A DNA stretch of 64,000 bases. Origin: Hyphobacterium sp. CCMP332. GTDB lineage: Bacteria > Bacteroidota > Bacteroidia > Cytophagales > CCMP332. The DNA lies in NCBI GenBank assembly GCA_014323545.1, contig CP058647.1, forward strand, positions 626,001-690,000. Direction: 5' to 3'. Shown piece by piece: positions 1-10,454 of the stretch; within the stretch, counting starts at the first letter, position 1, and each line of letters opens with the position of its first letter. Under the pieces are notes generated by a model. The model saw nothing but the letters and a program-made list of their open reading frames with translations, was not told where the DNA came from and ran no database searches. A program made the translations under genes and the position numbers.

Positions 1-412
1 ATGAAGCCGTTCTATTGGTTGGGCCTATCGATCCCGCAACAAATCTGGGTTTTTCCGGTTCTTTTGCACTGAATTCGTTCGACACTTCTTTTGCAATTTT
101 TGCAGAAGCCAGATTCATTTTATAAACTTCGGATTCAAGCCCGTAGTCTGCCTGAGCCAGTCTGTTGCTGGTAAATGTATTCGTTTCGGCAATATCGGCA
201 CCAGCTTCAAAATATTTTGCGTGGATTTCCTTAATTATTTCCGGCTGTGTTAATGACAATAAATCATTATTGCCCTTTAAGGACATTGAATGATCTTTGT
301 AAATATGACCGCGAAAGTCCTCTTCCTCCAACTTGTATTGTTGTATCATAGTACCCATGGCACCATCTAAAACCAGTATTTTTCTTTTCAGAATATCTCT
401 TATATCTGTCAT
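1..412 (-). CDS. metH: Methionine synthase (cobalamin-dependent), N-terminal part
   Basis: The gene reads leftward off the window edge, so only the first 137 codons are present. Its product should transfer a methyl group from methyltetrahydrofolate to homocysteine. Visible motifs of the N-terminal homocysteine S-methyltransferase domain are [10 protein letters not shown] near residue 14, ETNTFTSN near residue 60 and [11 protein letters not shown] at the truncated end. The ATG at 412 follows the P1 helix of a SAM riboswitch by 13 nt, which supports both the start and the assignment, because S-box elements control methionine genes. The zinc-ligand cysteines and the folate and B12 domains lie outside. 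Whether the gene is complete or split (short MetH-type enzymes exist) cannot be seen. Confidence 0.93.
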   Translation of the reverse strand, partial: MTDIRDILKRKILVLDGAMGTMIQQYKLEEEDFRGHIYKDHSMSLKGNNDLLSLTQPEIIKEIHAKYFEAGADIAETNTFTSNRLAQADYGLESEVYKMNLASAKIAKEVSNEFSAKEPEKPRFVAGSIGPTNRTAS

Positions 413-425
413 CTTATCTGTTTAG

Positions 426-559
426 CTTATTGAGAAAGTGTTTGGGAAGAGTCGCATCTTCACTCATCTTTCCCCATTAAAGGGGGTGGGAAGTAGCACC
501 CGACTAGCTCGGGTTGCTAAGACATCAACGGGCCCATTCCCTCAGTCTTTCTCGATAAG
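426..559 (-). promoter_or_regulatory. SAM-I (S-box) riboswitch upstream of metH
   Basis: On the minus strand the leader shows the S-box core in order: CTTATCgAGA, GAGGGA, GGGCCC, TGA, GCAACC, GGTGCTA, TTCC and AAAGATGAG. The P1 helix pairs CTTATCGAGAAAG (559-547) with CTTTCTCAATAAG (438-426). S-box aptamers bind S-adenosylmethionine and repress methionine genes when SAM is plentiful. P1 ends only 13 nt before the metH ATG, and no terminator hairpin with a T-run can be fitted between them, so control is probably not classical attenuation. Confidence 0.95.
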
Positions 560-651
560 TATTACAAAGAAAAAGATAAATCTTCATTTTTAATAATATA
601 TTTCGGTGAATAGTTCAGTTTGTGCATTTTTGGCAAAATCTTGATTAAAAT

Positions 652-1557
652 TTGAAATTAGCTGCAATTGACATTGGCTCCAACGCCATTCGCTTTCAAA
701 TATCCCGTGTCATAGAAGATGATGGCGAAATGAAAATTAAAAAGTTGGAATACGTGCGTTTTCCGCTTAGGCTCGGACAAGATGTATTCAACCTCAATGA
801 AATCAGTGAAAAGAATCAGGAAAAATTTTTTAAACTGATGAAAGCCTTCAAATTATTGATGGATTTATACGAAGTGGATCATTATATGGCTTGTGCTACC
901 TCTGCGATGCGCGAAGCAAAAAATGGTGTTGAAATTGCTCGTCAAATTGAACGAAAACTCGATTTTGACATCAATATTATCAATGGTGATGAAGAAGCAT
1001 GGCTGATCAACAAAGTTATTCTCAACAGCTTAAATGAAGAACATACAGTACACATTGATGTGGGTGGTGGCAGTACAGAGATTAATGTTTACAATGGGCG
1101 AAAAAAGGTCAATTCGGAATCTTTTAAAATAGGGTCTGTTAGAAATCTTCAGGGCAAGGATACACCTGAAATTTGGGAAATAATGGAAAAATGGGTCAAA
1201 AAAAATATTATGGGCCTTGATAACTTAGTTGCCATAGGAACCGGTGGAAATATCAATAAAATCTATGAATTGGGGAATACAAAAAGAGACAACTCTATAA
1301 CTATTAAAAATTTTCAAAAAACACTCAATGAGATTGAGAAGATGTCAATGGAATATCGAATGAATCATTTAATGCTCAACCCTGATCGGGCGGATGTGAT
1401 TGTACCGGCATCAAAGATTTATTTATCGATAATGAAATGGGCTAATGCCAAAAAAATTGTAGTTCCACAAGTTGGTTTAAAAGATGGAATGATGGCACTG
1501 TTGATTGACAAACATTATAAAGCCTGGCGAAAATCCAGAATTAATCAAATAGTCTAA
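652..1557 (+). CDS. Ppx/GppA family phosphatase (exopolyphosphatase type)
   Basis: A 301-residue single-domain member of the ASKHA-fold Ppx/GppA family, which removes phosphate from polyphosphate or from pppGpp. Visible motifs are the phosphate-1 loop AAIDIGSNAIRF at residues 4-15, GDEEAWLI near 113, the phosphate-2 loop IDVGGGSTEI near 135 and GTGGNINKI near 197. It lacks the C-terminal HD-like domain of the roughly 500-residue E. coli enzymes, as is usual for short family members. The start is TTG at 652, since an in-frame TAA lies at 646-648 and the residues after TTG match the family N terminus. It converges on ppk with a 17 bp overlap, which makes polyphosphate the likely substrate. A second paralogue lies at 41892. 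Confidence 0.85.
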   Translation: MKLAAIDIGSNAIRFQISRVIEDDGEMKIKKLEYVRFPLRLGQDVFNLNEISEKNQEKFFKLMKAFKLLMDLYEVDHYMACATSAMREAKNGVEIARQIERKLDFDINIINGDEEAWLINKVILNSLNEEHTVHIDVGGGSTEINVYNGRKKVNSESFKIGSVRNLQGKDTPEIWEIMEKWVKKNIMGLDNLVAIGTGGNINKIYELGNTKRDNSITIKNFQKTLNEIEKMSMEYRMNHLMLNPDRADVIVPASKIYLSIMKWANAKKIVVPQVGLKDGMMALLIDKHYKAWRKSRINQIV

Positions 1558-3655
1558 CTGAGTCAATGATGTTTCGGGTTACATCAAAAAATTCTTTGTG
1601 AATATCAAAAGATAGGCCTTCAAAAGTTTCAAGTTTTTCATAACTGCCATCTTCCAGCATTTCATAGGAATTGACGTTATCATTCAAATTATAAACCAAT
1701 ATATTTATAGCCTCTTTTTTGGCTTTGCGATCGTTAATCATGAATAGAGATTCTATTCTTCGGTCAAAACTTCTTACCATAATATCAGCACTTCCACCAT
1801 AAATTATTGGGTCGCCTTCATTATGAAAATAAAATATCCTCGAATGCTCAAGAAAATCACCTACAATCGATCGCACGGTAATATTTTCACTTAGGCCCTT
1901 TCTTCTAGGTCTTAAACAACATATTCCTCTAACAATCAAATGAATATTGACACCGGCCTGACTGGCTTCATAAAGTTCGTCAATTGTTCTACGATCCTCT
2001 AATGAATTTATTTTAATACAAATTCCTGATGGTTTCCCTTCTAAAGCATTCTCTTTCTCCTTATTAATAAGATCGATCAATGAATTTCTAAGATCTTTTG
2101 GAGCAGTTAAAAGCGATTTATAAATACTAGGTGCAGAATGGCCCGTAATTACATTGAAGAATTCAGAAACATCATTAGCATATAATTCATTGGTTGTCAA
2201 TAGACCCAAATCCGTATACAGCTTGGAAGTACTTTCATTATAATTGCCTGTACCCAAATGCACATATCTAATGACTTTATCTTCAGTTTTTCTAACTATG
2301 AGAAGCAATTTTGTATGCGTTTTTAATGCAGACATTCCGTAAATCACAAAAACACCGGCCTTTTGTAGTTTAGCGGCTTCTCTTAAATTATTTTCCTCAT
2401 CAAAACGGGCTTTTACCTCAAAGAGAACAGAAACGTGGATTCCATTTTCCGCGGCTTTTAACAATGCACTCGTCACTCTGCTCCCCTTTGCCAATCGATA
2501 AATTGTAATTTTTATGGCAAGAACATTAGGGTCGTCTGCTGCCGTTTCAAGGAGGTCAATAACCGGATGTATACTGTTATACGGATGATGAAGAAGTATA
2601 TCATTTGCTTCGAGATATTCCATAATATCCGTATCCTCTTCTTTTTCTACATGCCTGTAAGAGAGAGGTAGAACAGGCGATGGCAGTGTGGGTATTTTGT
2701 CCTTAAATTCATTATGATTTATAATCTGCCAAAGACTTGTAAAATCCAAAATTCTGTCAAACTCGAAAATTGCATCCTCCTCCAGCTCCCATCTTTCCTT
2801 AAGGATTCGTTTTAGTGATTCCAATGAACCCGATTCAATTTCAAGCCGAACCACCCTTCCTGTTTTTCTTTTTTTGAGTTTATGTTTTAACTCATCAATA
2901 AAATCCATTTCAAGATCATCACTTTCTTCGAGTGTAAAATCTCCATTTCTGGTGATCCTGATCAATTTCACATTTTCAATAAAGATATTGCGATACAATT
3001 TGTCTATTTCGGAACGAATAATTTCCTGAATAGGCACAAATACAATTTTGTTCCCCCTGTTGATTTGATAATACTTAGGTAAGTTTTGAGGAATCTGAAC
3101 AAAAGAGAGCTTTTTTCTTTCCCTACTTCTTCGACTGGGTTTAGTAACCACCGCAAAAACAGGAATAGCATTCATTAAAACCGGGAATGTATGATAATTA
3201 TCATACACCATCGGTGTTAGCATCGGAAATATTGTACCTCTGAAATACTCTTTGATTTCATCAATTTCCTCAGGCTTCAAAGAATTTACATCTGATATTT
3301 CAAATCCATTCTTATCAAAAAGAGGAACAAGTTGTTTGTAATAGCAATCGTATTGCCGGGCTACAAATTCCTGAGCCCTTGCCATAAGCATTTGTTTAAA
3401 AGGCCCCTCTCTTAAACCGGAATAATCAATTCTCTTTTTGCCGTAATCAATATAATTGTACAAACTGCCCACCCGAATCATAAAAAACTCATCCAGATTG
3501 GATTCGGTTATGGCTAAAAATTTCATCCTTTCAAAGAGAGTTCGATTGGCATCCAGTGCCTGATCTAATACCCGATGATTGAATTTTAACCAACTCAGGT
3601 CTCTAGAGATATATTTACTCGAATCTATCTTATTGACGACCTTCGCTTCCGGCAT
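1541..3655 (-). CDS. ppk1: Polyphosphate kinase 1
   Basis: A 704-residue protein of normal Ppk1 length that reversibly makes inorganic polyphosphate from ATP. The N-terminal domain starts with SRDLSWLKFNHRVLDQA near residue 18. The region IKITIYRLAKGS near 385 belongs to the first phospholipase-D-like C-terminal domain. The autophosphorylated histidine is expected in YVHLGTGNYNESTSKLYTD near residue 465, and KTHTKLLLIVRK lies just before it. The ATG at 3655 is 23 nt downstream of the gyrB stop, so the two may be cotranscribed. The 3' end overlaps the convergent Ppx/GppA gene, pairing synthesis and breakdown of polyphosphate in one locus. Confidence 0.96.
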   Translation of the reverse strand: MPEAKVVNKIDSSKYISRDLSWLKFNHRVLDQALDANRTLFERMKFLAITESNLDEFFMIRVGSLYNYIDYGKKRIDYSGLREGPFKQMLMARAQEFVARQYDCYYKQLVPLFDKNGFEISDVNSLKPEEIDEIKEYFRGTIFPMLTPMVYDNYHTFPVLMNAIPVFAVVTKPSRRSRERKKLSFVQIPQNLPKYYQINRGNKIVFVPIQEIIRSEIDKLYRNIFIENVKLIRITRNGDFTLEESDDLEMDFIDELKHKLKKRKTGRVVRLEIESGSLESLKRILKERWELEEDAIFEFDRILDFTSLWQIINHNEFKDKIPTLPSPVLPLSYRHVEKEEDTDIMEYLEANDILLHHPYNSIHPVIDLLETAADDPNVLAIKITIYRLAKGSRVTSALLKAAENGIHVSVLFEVKARFDEENNLREAAKLQKAGVFVIYGMSALKTHTKLLLIVRKTEDKVIRYVHLGTGNYNESTSKLYTDLGLLTTNELYANDVSEFFNVITGHSAPSIYKSLLTAPKDLRNSLIDLINKEKENALEGKPSGICIKINSLEDRRTIDELYEASQAGVNIHLIVRGICCLRPRRKGLSENITVRSIVGDFLEHSRIFYFHNEGDPIIYGGSADIMVRSFDRRIESLFMINDRKAKKEAINILVYNLNDNVNSYEMLEDGSYEKLETFEGLSFDIHKEFFDVTRNIIDSVRLFD

Positions 3656-3684
3656 AAAGTATTTGTTGTTTTCTTCTTTGAAAT

Positions 3685-5643
<1,959 letters not shown>

Positions 5644-5654
5644 TTATTTTTTAA

Positions 5655-5667
5655 GGCTGCTAAAATA
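5655..5667 (-). promoter_or_regulatory. Possible -7 element for gyrB
   Basis: On the minus strand TATTTTAG (5667-5660) is one mismatch from the Bacteroidota -7 consensus TAnnTTTG and is followed at once by CAGCC. No convincing -33 TTTG lies 19-21 nt upstream. The GCAGCC extension resembles that of the ribosomal promoters at 54006 and 63720. Confidence 0.35.
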
Positions 5668-5686
5668 CAATTTTAAACCGAAAATC

Positions 5687-5704
5687 CGGCATTTAAATGT
5701 GCCG
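5687..5704 (-). terminator. Weak hairpin after the LysE-type gene
   Basis: CGGCA (5704-5700) pairs with TGCCG (5691-5687) on the minus strand, about 43 nt past the stop of the LysE-type gene, and a short ATTTT follows. It could terminate that gene, but it also lies in the gyrB promoter region and could serve there instead. Confidence 0.3.
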
Positions 5705-5746
5705 TAAATTTCTGCGAAACTCTGCTTTTTAAGCCTAAAAATCAAG

Positions 5747-6388
5747 TTAAAAAATACCTTTCCAATCCAATAGTAAGCTGAAGAAAAAAAGGATCATTCT
5801 GGCACCGAGAATTATAAACAGAATGGCAAGAATTCTATTAACAATAATTAATATTTTATCCTTAATCAACAATCTTATTTTATTGGCAAAATAGCCTTTG
5901 AGTAAATCGGTAATAAGGATAGTTGCAAGCAATCCCGAAAAGAAAAATCTGAATTCCAAAGGGGAATAGGTCTGTCGAACTCCAACGGCGCCAATAACCC
6001 CGATCCAAATCATTAGGGTAAAAGGATTAACCCCATTAATTAACATTCCTTTGAAAAAATACCACAATATACGATGTCCTTTTTCAAATGAGATTTCATC
6101 TTTAATTTTAACTTTTTTATTAAAGCTTGTAATCCCTAAGCCTATTAACACCATTCCAGAAACAAGACTAAATGTCTGCTGAAATAAATTTGATTCCATT
6201 GCTCCTGAGAATCCAAAATATATCAGTGTTACAATTATCAAGTCACTTAATATGATGCCAAAGGCAAAAAATACTGCCGGCACAAAGCCACCTTCTAGGC
6301 TTACCTTTATCAAATAGAAAAAAGCAGGACCTACGAACAGGGCCAGAATTAAGCCCACAAAAAATCCATCCAGAATTATTTCAAACAC
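5747..6388 (-). CDS. LysE-type amino-acid exporter family protein
   Basis: A 213-residue integral membrane protein with about six hydrophobic segments, the size and layout of the LysE/RhtB translocator superfamily. The N terminus has GLILALFVGPAFFYLIKVSLEGG, cut here to its features: a glycine- and proline-bearing first helix at residues 11-33, where family members carry the conserved GPxF/GPG element. A later helix contains NGVNPFTLMIWIGVIG near 119. Substrate is unknown; family members export amino acids or small cationic solutes. The gene is divergent from the FabH gene at 6489 across 100 bp, and gyrB lies downstream after a weak hairpin. Confidence 0.78.
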   Translation of the reverse strand: MFEIILDGFFVGLILALFVGPAFFYLIKVSLEGGFVPAVFFAFGIILSDLIIVTLIYFGFSGAMESNLFQQTFSLVSGMVLIGLGITSFNKKVKIKDEISFEKGHRILWYFFKGMLINGVNPFTLMIWIGVIGAVGVRQTYSPLEFRFFFSGLLATILITDLLKGYFANKIRLLIKDKILIIVNRILAILFIILGARMILFFFSLLLDWKGIF

Positions 6389-6488
6389 AATTCAATTTTA
6401 AGAAAATTGATTTTAAGCGAGCCTTTAGCACAAAATAATATTCAATAATGATCAAATTTTGTAATATTGTTTAAAGACCTAAATCAAT

Positions 6489-7487
6489 ATGAGAAATTCC
6501 AAAATCGCCGGAATGGGCTTTTATGTGCCTGAAAAAGTTGTTAAAAACAGCGATCTTCAAAAATTTATGGATACCAATGATGAATGGATCCAGGAACGGA
6601 CCGGTATTAAAGAAAGAAGATTTTACGATAAGAAGAAAGATACCGTTGCCAATATGGGCGTAAAAGCTGCAAAAATTGCCTTAGAACGGGCAAATATTAA
6701 AGCCGATGATCTTGATTTTATCATTTTCGCAACCCTTAGTCCCGATTATTTTTTCCCGGGTTCAGGTGTATTGGTTCAAAAAGAACTAGGAGTAAAAGAG
6801 ATCGGTGCTCTTGATGTTCGAAATCAATGTTCGGGTTTTATTTATGCTCTATCCATTGCAGACAATTTTATTAAAACCGGTATGTATGACAATGTACTGG
6901 TAATAGGATCTGAAATTCATTCTTCGGGTCTCGACATGAGCACAAGAGGAAGAAATGTATCGGTTATATTTGGTGATGGTGCCGGTGCATGTGTGCTCAA
7001 ACCTGAAAAAGATAGTAACAAAGGTATTTTAACAACGAATTTACACTCTCAAGGTGAATTTGCCGAAGAACTTGCAGTAATACATCCGGGCTCAAGTGGT
7101 GATGAAAGACTTACAAAAGAAATGATCGATGATGCTAGAATCTATCCCTACATGAATGGCAATTTTGTCTTTAAGCATGCGGTTACAAGAATGCCTGAAG
7201 CTATTATGGAAGCATTGAATAAAACCGGTAAAAAAATTGAAGATGTAGATTTGGTCATTCCACATCAGGCCAATGCAAGAATTACGGAATTTGTAGCTCG
7301 AACCTTTAAACTGCCTCCTGAAAAAGTTGTAAGTAATATTCACAAATATGGAAATACAACTGCTGCATCCATTCCCATAGCCATGTGCGAAGCCTGGGAA
7401 GAAGGCCGATTCAAAGAAGGTGATTTGGTATGCCTTACAGCATTTGGTAGCGGCTTTACCTGGGCATCAGCGCTTGTTCAATTTTAA
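6489..7487 (+). CDS. fabH: 3-oxoacyl-ACP synthase III (FabH-type)
   Basis: A 332-residue thiolase-fold enzyme of the KAS III family, which condenses an acyl-CoA primer with malonyl-ACP to start fatty-acid synthesis. The N terminus has GMGFYVPEKVVKN and DEWIQERTGIKERRF. The catalytic cysteine is in DVRNQCSGFIYAL near residue 116, the histidine in VIPHQANARI near 258 and the asparagine in HKYGNTTAASIP near 288. No other fatty-acid genes are adjacent, so it may be one of several FabH paralogues and could have an accessory priming role. Its 3' end overlaps the convergent MATE gene by 32 bp. Confidence 0.9.
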   Translation: MRNSKIAGMGFYVPEKVVKNSDLQKFMDTNDEWIQERTGIKERRFYDKKKDTVANMGVKAAKIALERANIKADDLDFIIFATLSPDYFFPGSGVLVQKELGVKEIGALDVRNQCSGFIYALSIADNFIKTGMYDNVLVIGSEIHSSGLDMSTRGRNVSVIFGDGAGACVLKPEKDSNKGILTTNLHSQGEFAEELAVIHPGSSGDERLTKEMIDDARIYPYMNGNFVFKHAVTRMPEAIMEALNKTGKKIEDVDLVIPHQANARITEFVARTFKLPPEKVVSNIHKYGNTTAASIPIAMCEAWEEGRFKEGDLVCLTAFGSGFTWASALVQF

Positions 7488-8829
7488 TCAATCGTTTTGG
7501 TTTTGTTTTACGGAAAAAACGATAGCCCAATAATATGGCTGCCGAGCCCAAACCAATAATAAACCCATACCAAACGCCCTGAACACCCATATTGAGCCAA
7601 AAAGCAAAAATATATGAACAGGGAAGCCCTAAACCCCAATAGGAAAATACAGCTATCAAAGTGGGCCATTTTACATCGGAAAGGCCTCTTAGTGCTCCCA
7701 TTGCAGCAACTTGTAATCCATCAAAGATCTGGAATGCGGCAGAAATAATTATTAAACTCGATGCCATTTTTATAACGGAAATTTCTTCAACATATAAGGT
7801 TGGCAACCAGGTATTTAAAATAATAAATATCAATCCTGCAATGGCCATAAAAATTGCGGACATCTCCATGCCAATTTTGCCAACCGTTCTTACCATATCA
7901 AACTTCATAGCTCCGAGTTGATTTCCAACACGTATGGTTGAAGCAGCGCCCAAACCCGCTGCCATGACATAAGTTGCTGAGGCAATGCTTATTGCTATTT
8001 GATGGGAAGCTAATTCTCTGTAGCCAATCCAACCAACCATAATTGCTGATATAGAAAAAGCACCGGCTTCGAAAACCATTTGCATTCCACTAGGGCCACC
8101 TATATTTAGGATGTCGCGAATATTTGAAAGTCCAAGAGCCGAGCTTGAAACAACTTTTATCTTAAAATCTTTAAAGTCTCTTAAATATAATACTGCAAAC
8201 ATCATTCCCAGAGCCATTAATATTCTTGATATTAAAGTAGCATATCCCGCGCCCATTAATCCATATGCAGGAAAGCCAAGTTTGCCAAAAATGAGAATGT
8301 AATTGAGAATAATATTGAATGCATTGCCTAAGATACTAATGTACATGGCGGTTTTAGTAATGGAAACCCCATCTGCAAATTGTTTATAGTTTTGAAAAAC
8401 CATAAAGGGGATCATTGAAATTGCAATGACCTTTAAATAAGGAATTGCCAGTTCGACAATAAGAGTTTCCTGATCCAGGTATTGAAATATCCAGGTGCTG
8501 TAAAACATCAGCAAAAAAATCATCACTCCAATTCCTGTATTTACTAAAAGTCCGCTTTGTTGGAAGGTATTGATTCTGGAAATATTATTTTGTCCATGAG
8601 CATTTGCCACAAGCGGTGTCAGGCCAAATGACATACCTAATCCAAATACCATTGGCATAACCATAACAGTATTTGCAAGTGAAGAAGCAGCCAGTTTATC
8701 TGCTCCAATCTGACCTACCATTATATTATCTATCAGACCTGTCATGATATGACTCAAATAAGCCAGAGATACCGGATAAGCTAATAAAAATGTTTTTCGA
8801 TATTCTGAAAGTCTAGATTGAAGCTCCAT
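7456..8829 (-). CDS. MATE family multidrug/Na+ antiporter
   Basis: A 457-residue inner-membrane protein with about 12 hydrophobic segments in two similar halves, as in the NorM type of the MATE family. The first half contains LIDNIMVGQIGADKLAA near residue 31 and GLTPLVANAHGQNN near 66; the second contains IGYRELASHQIAISIAS near 268 and AASTIRVGNQLGA near 292, both characteristic. It should export cationic compounds using Na+ or H+. It is divergent from clpP and convergent with the FabH gene, so it is probably monocistronic. Confidence 0.92.
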   Translation of the reverse strand: MELQSRLSEYRKTFLLAYPVSLAYLSHIMTGLIDNIMVGQIGADKLAASSLANTVMVMPMVFGLGMSFGLTPLVANAHGQNNISRINTFQQSGLLVNTGIGVMIFLLMFYSTWIFQYLDQETLIVELAIPYLKVIAISMIPFMVFQNYKQFADGVSITKTAMYISILGNAFNIILNYILIFGKLGFPAYGLMGAGYATLISRILMALGMMFAVLYLRDFKDFKIKVVSSSALGLSNIRDILNIGGPSGMQMVFEAGAFSISAIMVGWIGYRELASHQIAISIASATYVMAAGLGAASTIRVGNQLGAMKFDMVRTVGKIGMEMSAIFMAIAGLIFIILNTWLPTLYVEEISVIKMASSLIIISAAFQIFDGLQVAAMGALRGLSDVKWPTLIAVFSYWGLGLPCSYIFAFWLNMGVQGVWYGFIIGLGSAAILLGYRFFRKTKPKRLIKIEQALMPR

Positions 8830-8891
8830 ATTGGGGGCGCAAATTTACTCAGATTTTCAAATGATTTTTATATACTATATAAATGTGTCAT

Positions 8892-8922
8892 TTTGTAATA
8901 CCAACGGAAGATTTTAGATTTG
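8892..8922 (+). promoter_or_regulatory. Bacteroidota-type promoter for clpP
   Basis: TTTG at 8892-8895 is separated by 19 nt from TAGATTTG at 8915-8922, an exact match to the Bacteroidota TTTG / TAnnTTTG consensus. Transcription should begin near 8928. This is inside a possible N-terminal extension of the clpP frame and argues for the internal ATG at 8943 as the true start. Confidence 0.7.
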
Positions 8923-8942
8923 ACCGCCTTAAAAAACAAACA

Positions 8943-9533
8943 ATGAATTCATCAGAAAAAAAAGACACAAAAGAAGAAGTAAAAGAGAAAAGCCTGCGTC
9001 AACAAATTGAGAAAACATTTCTCGATCAAAGGAAGGTCTTTCTTTGGGGAGCCGTAGATGATGAGTCTGCTGAAAAAATAGTTAATCAATTACTTTTTCT
9101 CGAAGCAAAAGAGCCAGGGAAAGTGATCAATTTTTATATTAACAGTCCCGGAGGAATAGTGACAAGCGGAATGGTAATAATGGATACCATGAAAATGATC
9201 AGCTCTCCGGTGCATACCATTTGCATGGGTATGGCGGCATCCATGGGTTCATTATTGTTATCTCAGGGAGAAAAAGGAAAGCGTACCATTTTCCCAAGTG
9301 GCAGGGTGATGATACATCAGCCGAGTATAGGAGGAATGCAAGGACGAGCATCAGACATTGAAATTACTGCTATTCAAATTCAAAAAACCAAGGAACTATC
9401 AGCAAAAATATTAGCAGATAATTGTGGCCAAAAATTTGAAAAAGTAATGGAAGATTTTGACCGCGACTATTGGATGGATGCTAAAGAAGCCATTGAATAT
9501 GGTATTGTAGATAAGGTTGAAAAATCTTTCTAA
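8943..9533 (+). CDS. clpP: ATP-dependent Clp protease proteolytic subunit
   Basis: A 196-residue serine protease that forms the tetradecameric barrel served by ClpX or ClpA/C unfoldases. The catalytic serine lies in [13 protein letters not shown] near residue 96, the histidine in RVMIHQPS near 121 and the aspartate in [13 protein letters not shown] near 171. FYINSPGG near 66 is also typical. The open frame reaches back to an ATG at 8883, but a promoter match at 8892-8922 lies inside that extension; starting at 8943, after an A-rich AAAAAACAAACA leader, gives the usual ClpP length. No clpX is adjacent. A second ClpP elsewhere in the genome is possible. Confidence 0.92.
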   Translation: MNSSEKKDTKEEVKEKSLRQQIEKTFLDQRKVFLWGAVDDESAEKIVNQLLFLEAKEPGKVINFYINSPGGIVTSGMVIMDTMKMISSPVHTICMGMAASMGSLLLSQGEKGKRTIFPSGRVMIHQPSIGGMQGRASDIEITAIQIQKTKELSAKILADNCGQKFEKVMEDFDRDYWMDAKEAIEYGIVDKVEKSF

Positions 9534-9545
9534 TCAATTCATGCT

Positions 9546-10454
9546 TTGAAATATATTTTTATAGTTGGAGTGGGCAGGTCAGGGACAACGCTTTTGCAAA
9601 GCATTCTGAATGCACACTCTGACATTGCTTTTACACCGGAAAGCCACTTCTTATATCACTATTTAAGTCCAAAATCAAATAAAAGGATTCCTAAAGACAA
9701 AGAAGAGTTAATCAATATCCTCGAAAAGGATGAGCATCTTAAAAGACTTCAACTTAACCTCAGCAATTTAACTCATGATTTAGAGTTGAATTCAAACATC
9801 TGGATCTATTTATTTAGGAGAATTCTCAATGCCTATGCCAAAAAAGAAAATGTCAATACCATTGGCGATAAGGATCCGATGAATTCCGGATTACTAAAAG
9901 TTATTAAAAAATATTTTCCTGAAGCATTGGTCATTCATATCATACGCGATCCCAGAGATGTTCTATTGTCAAGATTGAAATCTGACTGGGGAGCAAAATA
10001 CCCATTGTTAGCACATTTGGGAGATCATAAAGTTAGTCTCGAAAAAGCCATGACTGAAGGTCCCGAACTTTTTCAAGAAAATTATTTTGAAACACGCTAT
10101 GAAGACCTTATTGCTGATACTGAAAATGAAGTGAAAAAAATCTGCGGGTTTTTATCGGTTGATTTTGAATCTCAAATGCTCAACTTTTCAAAAAGTTCGG
10201 AAAAACTTGTGAGTAAAGAAGAGCGCCAATGGAAAGGAAATATTTTTGGTCAGATTATGACGAAAAATCAAGGTAAATGGAAAAAAGGCTTGAGCAATTT
10301 CCAAAAACAAATAAGTTCCTTAATTATAGGCAACCTGATTGTCAAATTGGGTTATGAAAAACCTGTTAAATACCCTCTTTACATGATAATCTTTAAATTA
10401 ATCTTTATTCCTATAGAAATTTATTTTAAACGTAAATACAAATTGCAGGATTGA
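9546..10454 (+). CDS. Sulfotransferase family protein
   Basis: A 302-residue PAPS-dependent sulfotransferase-fold protein, likely adding sulfate to a sugar of the surface polymer. The 5'-phosphosulfate-binding loop is GVGRSGTTLLQSILNAH at residues 8-24 and the 3'-phosphate-binding segment is HIIRDPRDVLLSRLKS near 134. The start is a TTG at 9546, because no in-frame ATG precedes the P-loop. The 3' end overlaps the next gene by 4 bp. It is the first gene of a plus-strand polysaccharide block and lies 12 nt after clpP, with no obvious promoter between them. A second sulfotransferase is at 18148. Confidence 0.85.
   Translation: MKYIFIVGVGRSGTTLLQSILNAHSDIAFTPESHFLYHYLSPKSNKRIPKDKEELINILEKDEHLKRLQLNLSNLTHDLELNSNIWIYLFRRILNAYAKKENVNTIGDKDPMNSGLLKVIKKYFPEALVIHIIRDPRDVLLSRLKSDWGAKYPLLAHLGDHKVSLEKAMTEGPELFQENYFETRYEDLIADTENEVKKICGFLSVDFESQMLNFSKSSEKLVSKEERQWKGNIFGQIMTKNQGKWKKGLSNFQKQISSLIIGNLIVKLGYEKPVKYPLYMIIFKLIFIPIEIYFKRKYKLQD

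Noticed and set aside
8883-8942. A 20-residue N-terminal extension of ClpP
   Set aside because: A consensus promoter lies within it, and the shorter form has the usual ClpP length.
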